From Flavobacterium sp. (lineage in GTDB: Bacteria; Bacteroidota; Bacteroidia; Flavobacteriales; Flavobacteriaceae), in NCBI RefSeq assembly GCF_025352425.1, contig NZ_JANXTI010000081.1:1-39143 (forward strand): a stretch of DNA of 39,143 nucleotides, in the 5' to 3' direction. The position numbers were made by a program, and so were the translations under genes. The notes beneath the pieces were generated by a model. That model saw nothing but the letters and a program-made list of their open reading frames with translations. It searched no databases and had not been told where the DNA came from. This document shows positions 33,142-39,143 of the stretch, one piece after another; position 1 is the first letter of the stretch; each line of letters starts with the position of its first letter.

Positions 33142-33519
33142 ATGTACATTTTTTCTTTTGAAAAATTAGGCGTTTGGGTAGAAGCTAAAGAGTTTTCAAA
33201 ACACATATATGAAATAACCACAAGATTTCCCGACACCGAAAAATTTGGCTTAATATCACAACTTAGAAGAGCTTCAATATCAATAGCATCTGATATTGCT
33301 GAAGGTTCGGCACGAAAAAGCTATAAGGATAAAGCCCATTTTACTACAATGGCATTTGGTTCAACAGTAGAAGTTCTGAACCAATTAATAATTTCATTTG
33401 AGTTAGATTTTGTTTCAGAAGTTGATTATTTAAAATTAAGAGCGCAATTAGAAAGTATCACAAACAAACTAAATGCACTTCGAAATTACCAATTAGATAA
33501 ATCTGGCGAAACCAAATAA
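33142..33519 (+). CDS. four-helix bundle protein (S23/IVP family)
   Basis: 125 residues from ATG 33142 (upstream in-frame codons from 33109 cover the repeat and are rejected). The 23S rRNA-intervening-sequence protein fold is clear: FSFEKLGVWVEAKEFSKHIY, TEKFGLISQLRRASISI, ASDIAEGSARKSYKDKAHF and FGSTVEVLNQLIIS. It forms a four-helix oligomer; some homologues (Avd) work with diversity-generating reverse transcriptases, but none is here. Function outside those contexts is unknown. The gene interrupts the lepB-wbqC run and is flanked by inverted repeats. Confidence 0.9.
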   Translation: MYIFSFEKLGVWVEAKEFSKHIYEITTRFPDTEKFGLISQLRRASISIASDIAEGSARKSYKDKAHFTTMAFGSTVEVLNQLIISFELDFVSEVDYLKLRAQLESITNKLNALRNYQLDKSGETK

Positions 33520-33541
33520 CCAAATTACCGAATAACCAAAT
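33511..33541. repeat. right flanking repeat of the four-helix gene
   Basis: ACCAAATAACCAAATTACCG and the following AATAACCAAA overlap the gene's last codons and run to the next start codon. It is the inverted counterpart of 33101-33129 with about 80% match over the core. Confidence 0.6.
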
Positions 33542-34154
33542 GAACAATATTATCATCCATCCAAGTTACTTCCCTTCCATCAGTCATTTTGTGGCGATTG
33601 CAAAGGCGGATGTTGTAACGTTTGAGATGGAAGATAATTTTCAGAAACAGACCAACAGAAGCCGAATGTACATTTATAGTCCAAACGGAATTCAGTTATT
33701 GAATGTTCCTGTAAAACATACCAAAGAAGCGCACCAACGTACTAAAGATGTCAAACTGGAAACCGCTTTTGATTGGCAAAAACAACACTTCAAATCACTG
33801 GAAGCCGCTTACAGAACGTCACCTTTCTTTGAATATTTTGAAGACGACATTGCACCAATTTTTCAAAAGAAGCATACTTTTTTATTGGACTTGAATCTGG
33901 AGACGATGTCAATTGTTTCTAAATGCCTGCGAATGGAATTTGATTATGAAGAAACTACGGAATATTTTCATGAAGTGACAGACAAAAAGGACTTTAGAAA
34001 CCTAATCAACGGTAAAAAAGATATTGCTTTTTTTGAACCTTACACTCAGGTTTTTGGTGAAAAACATGGTTATCTAAACAACCTTTCAATTTTAGACTTA
34101 TTATTCAACGAAGGAAGATATGCGTTGGAGTATTTGAGGAAACAAGAGCTTTAA
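33540..34154 (+). CDS. WbqC-family protein
   Basis: 204 residues. The conserved N-terminal pattern IIHPSYFPSISHFVAIAKAD and RSRMYIYSPNGIQLLNVPVK, then LETAFDWQKQHFKSLEAAYR, identify WbqC-like proteins. They occur near polysaccharide or signal-peptidase genes, and the biochemical role is unsettled. The ATG at 33540 follows directly on the repeat flank. The stop is one base from the convergent EEP gene, with no terminator between. Confidence 0.85.
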   Translation: MNNIIIHPSYFPSISHFVAIAKADVVTFEMEDNFQKQTNRSRMYIYSPNGIQLLNVPVKHTKEAHQRTKDVKLETAFDWQKQHFKSLEAAYRTSPFFEYFEDDIAPIFQKKHTFLLDLNLETMSIVSKCLRMEFDYEETTEYFHEVTDKKDFRNLINGKKDIAFFEPYTQVFGEKHGYLNNLSILDLLFNEGRYALEYLRKQEL

Positions 34155-35204
34155 TTACTCAATAAAACTTAAACGGGTCATTATAGGGAAATGATCGGAG
34201 TTTTCAAAACCGGTAAAAGTTTTAAAGCTTTTGACTTTCATTTTTTTGTTGGCAAAAATATAATCAATCCGGGCAGGATAATACTTGAATTTATATGTTT
34301 GCCCAAAACCATTTCCTGATTCCACAAAACAATCATTCAAATCAGATTTGATGCTTCTGTATACATAGGAAAACGGGCTGTTATTCATGTCACCGCAAAT
34401 GATTACAGGATAAGGGCAACTATTTTTATGCTTCACTAAAATTTCCGCTTGTTGTTCCTGTTTCTTAAAAGCATCCCGGATTCTGTTGAAAAGCTGTTGG
34501 GATTTACTTTGGTTTATTGCATCAACATGTTCCGAGATTTCATTTACATCAGGAGAAATCTTAATGGATTGCAAATGAATGTTATATACCCGAATAGTGT
34601 CTTTTCCCTTCTTAATATCGGCATAAATTATATTGTTCCCTGCAGTTGGAATTTTGAAATCGCCCTGATTAAAAATTGGAAATTTCGAAAAAATAGCTTG
34701 TCCCGTCTTGATTAGTTTACCTTCCATAAAGATGGTTTTGTATTTGTAAACTCTTAAATCAACTTTGGCACTTTCAGAATATTCCTGAATACATAAAATA
34801 TCTGGATTTTGCTCATTGATAAAACCCAAAATAGTATTGCCCACGTCATTGCTGTCAATCCAGTCGAATAAATTGAATAAGCGGACATTGTAGCTCATCA
34901 CTGTAAAATCCTTCTCGGTTGCCTCAATATCACTGGAAGAAAACTTGTAAAATTTATTGATAAAAGTAATTCCGAGTAACAATACTAATCCCGAAAGAAT
35001 TACCTGTCTCTTTAATTGCAACAGCCAATAAATAAAAAACAATGCATTTAAGATAAGAAACAGTGGCAAAATCAGGGTTAATACTGAAAGCAACGGGAAC
35101 ATTTTTGGCGCTAGGAATGGTAAAACATAAGCAACGAAAGTCAATACAGTAATTACTATATTGAAACCGAAAATTATTTTATTAAACCACGATAATTTTT
35201 TCAT
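34155..35204 (-). CDS. membrane-anchored endonuclease/exonuclease/phosphatase-family protein
   Basis: 349 residues. Three N-terminal membrane helices (to about residue 85: IIFGFNIVITVLTFVAYVL, LLSVLTLILPLFLILNALF, ILSGLVLLLGITFI) are followed by the EEP metal-dependent fold: VMSYNVRLFN, CIQEYS, ICGDMNNSPFSYVYR, RIDYIFANKKM and SDHFPIMTRL. The active site lies on the periplasmic or cytoplasmic face depending on topology, which is not decided. The substrate may be a nucleic acid or phospho-lipid/inositol type, and is not predictable. Confidence 0.85.
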   Translation of the reverse strand: MKKLSWFNKIIFGFNIVITVLTFVAYVLPFLAPKMFPLLSVLTLILPLFLILNALFFIYWLLQLKRQVILSGLVLLLGITFINKFYKFSSSDIEATEKDFTVMSYNVRLFNLFDWIDSNDVGNTILGFINEQNPDILCIQEYSESAKVDLRVYKYKTIFMEGKLIKTGQAIFSKFPIFNQGDFKIPTAGNNIIYADIKKGKDTIRVYNIHLQSIKISPDVNEISEHVDAINQSKSQQLFNRIRDAFKKQEQQAEILVKHKNSCPYPVIICGDMNNSPFSYVYRSIKSDLNDCFVESGNGFGQTYKFKYYPARIDYIFANKKMKVKSFKTFTGFENSDHFPIMTRLSFIE

Positions 35205-35228
35205 TTATTTTCATTAAATGGTAAATGT

Positions 35229-35354
35229 CACACATTTATCTTTGAATATGCCACATTCATTAATCAATACCACACATTTATCTTTGAATATGCCACATTC
35301 ATTAATCAATTTCACACATTTATCTTTGATTATGCCGCATTGATTAATGAATAT
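35229..35354. repeat. three tandem 42-base repeats
   Basis: Copies start at 35229, 35271 and 35313. Each holds CACACATTTATCTTTGAATA, with the -7-like box TATCTTTG on the + strand, then a GCCACATTCATTAATCAA-type half. The third copy changes to GCCGCATTGATTAATGAATA, so an inverted image of part of the unit appears. It lies between the EEP gene start and the rhomboid gene end (both minus strand). It is not a CRISPR array, as no spacers separate the copies. Confidence 0.8.
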
Positions 35355-35388
35355 GGCGTATTTACGTTTCAATATTTGAAAACAAACT

Positions 35389-36252
35389 TTATTTACCAGC
35401 CTTGAAAAGAAACTCTTTCTCTTCTGCGTTCAAACTATCATAACCCGATTGACTGATTTTATCAAGAATTTCGTCGAGCTGCTGTTGGGTTTTGCTTTTT
35501 GTAACAATCTTGCTTTCTCTTTTAACCAGAGGTTTTTTCGGGTTTACATGTACTCGTTTAAACGGTGTTGTTTTTTTTTGTGTAAATAAATTGGCAAAAA
35601 ATTCAATTACCGAATTTACAATTCTACTTAAATCAGTGCCGTTTTGTAACAACTTAATATAAATATAGCCAAAAAATGCTCCGCTCAAATGGGCAATGTG
35701 ACCACCGGTGTTATTCATTTGAATTTGAAGTAAATCCAGCAAAAGTATTACGGCAGTAATGTGCCATAATTTTACATTTCCTATTAACAACAATCTAATT
35801 TCCATTAAAGGTTGGTAAGTCGTTGTAGCTACCAACAATGCCATTATTGCTGCCGAAGCCCCAATCATGCTTGAAGTCTGATGTAAAAGATAAAAGCTAA
35901 AAACAAAACACAAACCCGCGAAAATAGCACTCAGAACATATAACCCTAAATATTGTTTTTGTGTAAAAAAGGTTAGAAACAATCGGCTTGAAAAATTCAG
36001 CACCATCATATTGAAAAACAAATGCATAAATCCATAATGGAAAAAAGCGTATGTCAATAATGTCCATGGCCGCGTTAAAACAACCCTAGTATCCGATGAA
36101 ACCGCTACCCAATTGGGAAAGTCAAAAGCCCCAGTCTTAAATTGGTAGAAAAAAATAATAGACAACAGAAAAAGGCCAACATTCCAATAAATCATTTTAT
36201 TGGCAATTCCGCCTATATTGTATTGCAGTTTTATGTCATCAAATATATTCAC
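35389..36252 (-). CDS. rhomboid-family intramembrane serine protease, second of a pair
   Basis: 287 residues. Membrane helices and the rhomboid motifs are visible: HLFFNMMVLNFSS (77-89), MIGASAAIMALL (129-140) with S133 as nucleophile, and GHIAHLSGAFFGYIY (184-198) with catalytic H188. The usual GxSG has become GASA, so the residue after the nucleophile is altered. A charged C-terminal tail (residues 225-287) ends in a helix SGYDSLNAEEKEFLFKAG. It is the third gene after mutL, three bases behind the first rhomboid. Confidence 0.88.
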   Translation of the reverse strand: MNIFDDIKLQYNIGGIANKMIYWNVGLFLLSIIFFYQFKTGAFDFPNWVAVSSDTRVVLTRPWTLLTYAFFHYGFMHLFFNMMVLNFSSRLFLTFFTQKQYLGLYVLSAIFAGLCFVFSFYLLHQTSSMIGASAAIMALLVATTTYQPLMEIRLLLIGNVKLWHITAVILLLDLLQIQMNNTGGHIAHLSGAFFGYIYIKLLQNGTDLSRIVNSVIEFFANLFTQKKTTPFKRVHVNPKKPLVKRESKIVTKSKTQQQLDEILDKISQSGYDSLNAEEKEFLFKAGK

Positions 36253-36255
36253 TTC

Positions 36256-37014
36256 TTAATTCCAACGGTTTTTGTTAAACTGATTTTTTTTCCAGAACCA
36301 CATCATTATGAAACCTGTAACTGCACCACCAACATGCGCAAAATGGGCAATTCCGGTTCCACCAGCACCAAAAAGGGAATTTCCGCTAAAGCCTAAAAAC
36401 AAGTCGACAGCAATCAATCCAGGTACAAAATATTTAGCTTTAATTGGAATTGGAATAAACATAATTCCCAATTCCGCCATTGGAAACATAAAAGCAAACG
36501 CAGTCAACAATCCATAAATAGCTCCTGAAGCACCAAGTGAAGGTGTATTGTATGCATTAAACATATTTCCTAAAGCTTCGACATTCATGTTTGGAGGCCT
36601 AACCGAAAAACTAAGGTTGCCTGTTTTTAAAAAGGAAGCCAATTGATCTTCGCATCCAATTGCCTTCAAATTTTCAAGACCTATGTGAAACTGGTAATAT
36701 CCAAATGCCGTGTGCAACAGAGCCGCGCCTAATCCACAAGAGATGTAAAAGAAAATGAATTTTTTAGCGCCCCAAAAATGTTCCAAAGCTGAACCAAAAG
36801 ATACCAAGGCGAACATATTGAAAACAATATGCATTAAATTGGGCATTGGCGCATGCATAAACATGCTCGTTAAAGGCTGCCAAACTCTAAAGTTTGGGCT
36901 TTCAGGATAATACAAGGAAAACAATGGATAAGCATTCGCTACAAATTGTGAACCTATAAAAAAAATAATATTTATTATCAAAAGTTGCTTAACAACTGGC
37001 GTGATATTCATCAT
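36256..37014 (-). CDS. rhomboid-family intramembrane serine protease, first of a pair
   Basis: 252 residues. The serine S163 in LGASGAIYGLL (160-170) and the histidine H227 in HFAHVGGAVTGFI (224-236) form the catalytic dyad. LMHIVFNMFALVSFG (60-74) is the conserved helix 2. It cleaves membrane proteins within the bilayer; substrates are unknown. The start overlaps the mutL stop by four bases (ATGA), showing coupling. It keeps the full GASGA motif, unlike its neighbour. Confidence 0.9.
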   Translation of the reverse strand: MMNITPVVKQLLIINIIFFIGSQFVANAYPLFSLYYPESPNFRVWQPLTSMFMHAPMPNLMHIVFNMFALVSFGSALEHFWGAKKFIFFYISCGLGAALLHTAFGYYQFHIGLENLKAIGCEDQLASFLKTGNLSFSVRPPNMNVEALGNMFNAYNTPSLGASGAIYGLLTAFAFMFPMAELGIMFIPIPIKAKYFVPGLIAVDLFLGFSGNSLFGAGGTGIAHFAHVGGAVTGFIMMWFWKKNQFNKNRWN

Positions 37015-38861
37015 AAGCTGAATTTTTTATCTAAATCTTCCACACTCATAGTAATGAATGTGGGTTTTTGAAATGGTGACACATTGGGCTCTCTGCAGGC
37101 AAAAAGATTGTGCACTAAATTTTCTTGTTCTTTTTCGGTCAAATAAGTTCCGGTTTTTAGTGCCAGGCTTTTAGCCATCGATTTTGCAATTGTATCATTT
37201 TGACAAAAGCTGCTATCCGGAATTCCATCTTGTAAATCACTTAATAACTCTTCCAAAACAATAGAAATTTCACTTTCTGTCACATTTACCGGCAGACCGG
37301 AAATTACCACATTGTCTTCGTTAATGGTTTCAAAAACAAATCCGGTATTTTCCAAAGAAAATTTTAATTCTGCTATCAATTCAATCTCTGCTGATGAATA
37401 ATACAACTGCAACGGAAACAACAATTGCTGACTTGATGCCTGCTGCACCGTCATGCTTGTTAAAAATTCTTCATACAAAACACGTTCGTGTGCGCGTTTC
37501 TGATTGATGATAACCAGACCCGATTTTATTGGGCTTACAATATATTTTTTTTGAATTTGATAGGTTCGCTTAACTTCCTGTTCAATTTCGTTTTCTTCAA
37601 ATAACGACGAAGTAACAGCATCATTTTCAAAAGTCATTTCGGCAATATCATGACTGGCTTGCTTCAAACCAACGTACAAACTTTCCCAACTCGGTTGGGC
37701 TTCCGGTTTTTTATAATTGGAAGACGAAGCAAAAGATTTATTTGGCTTTTCCTCCGAAAACGGATTGTATTGCCTATCAACCTGAATTGTTGGATATTCG
37801 GCTTCTTTATTTTGGTATTGATAAGGCGTATCTAAATTTGGATCTCTGTCAAAATCCAATATCGGCGCTACATTAAACTGTCCCAAACTGTGTTTTATTG
37901 ACGAACGCAAAATAGCATACAAGGCGTGTTCGTCATCAAATTTTATTTCGGTTTTCGTTGGATGAATGTTGATATCAATAGTATGTGGCGGGACATCCAA
38001 GTATAGAAAATAACTAGGCTGACAACCGTCTTTCAACAAACCTTCATAGGCCGCCATAACTGCGTGATGCAAATAACCGCTTTTGATAAATCGGTTGTTG
38101 ACAAAAAAGAATTGTTCGCCTCTGTTTTTCTTTGAAAACTCTGGCTTACCGATGAATCCGTGAAGGTTTACGATTTCGGTTTCTTCTTTAGCAGGAACTA
38201 ATTTTTCGTTGGTTTTTCCGGAAAAAATATTGACAATGCGTTGCCTGAAATTCGAAATGGACAGGTTAAACATTTCGCTGCCGTTATGATACATTGTAAA
38301 ATGAATATTCGGATGCGCCAAGGCAACACGATGAAATTCATCCACAATATAGCGTTGTTCAACAGTATCCGACTTTAAGAAATTCCGACGGGCAGGAATA
38401 TTAAAAAATAAATTCTTAACCGAAAACGAAGTGCCCTTTGGCAACACTGCCGGTTCCTGCGAAACAAACTTACTGCCTTCAATAATGATATGCGTTCCCA
38501 GTTCTTCCTGCTCCTGCTTTGTTTTCATTTCCACATGTGCAATCGCAGCAATAGAAGCTAATGCTTCGCCGCGAAATCCTTTGGTATGTAATGAAAATAA
38601 ATCTTCCGCGTGACGGATTTTTGAAGTAGCATGGCGCTCAAAACACAAACGAGAATCGGTAATACTCATTCCAACGCCATTATCAATGACCTGAATCAGT
38701 GATTTTCCGGCATCTTTAACTATAAGTTTTATGTCAGTTGCTTTGGCATCAACCGCGTTTTCTAATAATTCCTTAACTACGGAAGCTGGTCTTTGCACTA
38801 CTTCGCCGGCAGCAATTTGGTTGGCAACGTGATCAGGAAGTAATTGAATTATGCTCGACAT
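37011..38861 (-). CDS. mutL: DNA mismatch repair protein MutL
   Basis: 616 residues. N-terminal ATPase: LLPDHVANQIAAGEVVQRPA (7-26), ELLENAVDA (31-39), IDNGVGM (59-65), GFRGEALASIAAI (96-108). The C-terminal domain carries INQKRAHERVLYEEF (452-466), where most MutL endonucleases have DQHAxxExxxxE. D is N453 and the histidine is K455; the cysteine-containing box CREPNVSPFQKPT near the end also differs from the usual C-P-H-G-R-P type. So nuclease activity may be absent, although the partner role in mismatch repair should remain. Minus-strand start ATG 38861 with a perfect -7 box 55 bases upstream. Confidence 0.95.
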   Translation of the reverse strand: MSSIIQLLPDHVANQIAAGEVVQRPASVVKELLENAVDAKATDIKLIVKDAGKSLIQVIDNGVGMSITDSRLCFERHATSKIRHAEDLFSLHTKGFRGEALASIAAIAHVEMKTKQEQEELGTHIIIEGSKFVSQEPAVLPKGTSFSVKNLFFNIPARRNFLKSDTVEQRYIVDEFHRVALAHPNIHFTMYHNGSEMFNLSISNFRQRIVNIFSGKTNEKLVPAKEETEIVNLHGFIGKPEFSKKNRGEQFFFVNNRFIKSGYLHHAVMAAYEGLLKDGCQPSYFLYLDVPPHTIDINIHPTKTEIKFDDEHALYAILRSSIKHSLGQFNVAPILDFDRDPNLDTPYQYQNKEAEYPTIQVDRQYNPFSEEKPNKSFASSSNYKKPEAQPSWESLYVGLKQASHDIAEMTFENDAVTSSLFEENEIEQEVKRTYQIQKKYIVSPIKSGLVIINQKRAHERVLYEEFLTSMTVQQASSQQLLFPLQLYYSSAEIELIAELKFSLENTGFVFETINEDNVVISGLPVNVTESEISIVLEELLSDLQDGIPDSSFCQNDTIAKSMAKSLALKTGTYLTEKEQENLVHNLFACREPNVSPFQKPTFITMSVEDLDKKFSL

Positions 38862-38915
38862 ATTTAGTGTTCAGTGTTCGGTAATGAGTGTTCAGTATTT
38901 CGCAACCGAAGTTAG

Positions 38916-38923
38916 CAAATTTA
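38916..38923 (-). promoter_or_regulatory. -7 promoter box of the mutL operon
   Basis: TAAATTTG read on the minus strand, a full match to TAnnTTTG, 54 bases before the mutL ATG. Two copies of GTGTTCAGT (38869-38900 region) lie in the leader. Confidence 0.5.
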
Positions 38924-38970
38924 ATGAAAATCTATTGGGATTTAAACTTAATAATTCGCTAAAAATAAAA

Positions 38971-38994
38971 AACCTATTCATAATGGAATAGGTT
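38971..38994 (-). terminator. terminator, probably for a leftward gene beyond the window
   Basis: AACCTATTC (38971-38979), loop ATAATG, GAATAGGTT (38986-38994). On the minus strand it is followed by TTTTTATTTTTA, a strong tail. It would stop transcription coming from the transposase side before the mutL promoter. Confidence 0.7.
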
Positions 38995-39022
38995 CTTTCT
39001 TTATATAACCCGTTGGGTGTAA

Positions 39023-39143
39023 TTAAATTGTTTGATTTTTAATATTGTTTATTGGTCTGTCAAATATGAATTTATTGATATACTGAACCAATGTTAATGC
39101 TGTTATTTTTGCTAAAATTCTTGTTTTAAAACCTTCAAAAGTT
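39023..39143 (-). CDS. IS982-family transposase, C-terminal end (partial)
   Basis: The minus-strand frame enters from the right edge and reads TFEGFKTRILAKITALTLVQ and YINKFIFDRPINNIK up to a TAA at 39025-39023. This matches the C-terminus of IS982-family transposases (residues after the conserved ...GFKTRIxxKIxxLT). Only 39 residues are visible. The short palindromic ACCCGTTGGGT at 39008-39018, just beyond the stop, is a likely terminal inverted repeat and would be the left boundary of the element. Confidence 0.72.
   Translation of the reverse strand, partial: TFEGFKTRILAKITALTLVQYINKFIFDRPINNIKNQTI

Noticed and set aside
35229..35354. CRISPR array
   Set aside because: The 42-base copies are directly joined with no unique spacers.

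Overview
The window looks like a chromosome segment of a flavobacterium (Bacteroidota, probably Flavobacterium or a close relative). It is AT-rich. Several genes have the Bacteroidota -7 promoter motif TAnnTTTG. Two secreted proteins end in type IX secretion sorting domains, and the housekeeping proteins (DUF349 protein, Kup, LepB with an N-terminal membrane extension, paired rhomboids behind MutL) resemble flavobacterial versions. These assignments come from reading motifs, not from searches.

Region 1 (1-5.9 kb) is accessory DNA. Single genes or gene pairs, all on the + strand, are separated by a family of about 130-base imperfect hairpin elements starting near 1074, 2004, 3689, 4591 and 5015. 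The genes are an HpaII-like restriction endonuclease (cut by the window edge), a possible uracil-DNA-glycosylase-fold protein, a lipoprotein and a small secreted protein, a VapBC-like toxin-antitoxin pair, a small membrane protein and a ZIP-like transporter. Each element begins with ...AAC, ends with GTT..., and has long complementary arms with an asymmetric bulge (one base on the left, five on the right). This layout is that of a gene-cassette array with attC-like recombination sites and no integrase in view. Two diverged copies at 22.86 and 23.48 kb flank another small gene. This is the most interesting system in the window.

Region 2 (5.9-20.9 kb) is mostly ordinary chromosome: a MazG-like NTP pyrophosphohydrolase, a SAM methyltransferase divergent from an SRPBCC/GyrI-like protein, an ECF sigma factor operon with a membrane protein and a periplasmic protein, a secreted repeat protein, the potassium transporter Kup, a secreted alpha/beta hydrolase, an RsmB-type rRNA methyltransferase, a secreted endonuclease I and a long DUF349 protein.

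Region 3 (20.9-28.4 kb) has pyrR-pyrB on the minus strand, a 650-base intergenic stretch with a palindromic operator-like pair, the second accessory patch (PH-domain protein, COG4705 membrane protein, DUF1801 protein), two tandem duplicated lipoproteins, an aminotransferase and a 2,4-dienoyl-CoA-reductase-like enzyme.

Region 4 (28.5-39.1 kb) is a compact operon parA-parB-DUF5683-dapB-lepB-(four-helix bundle gene)-wbqC, where the four-helix gene is flanked by inverted repeats and looks inserted. Facing it are mutL, two rhomboid proteases and an endonuclease/exonuclease/phosphatase protein on the minus strand, with three 42-base tandem repeats between the last two. The right edge holds the C-terminal end of an IS982-family transposase. 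No rRNA, tRNA or CRISPR array was seen.
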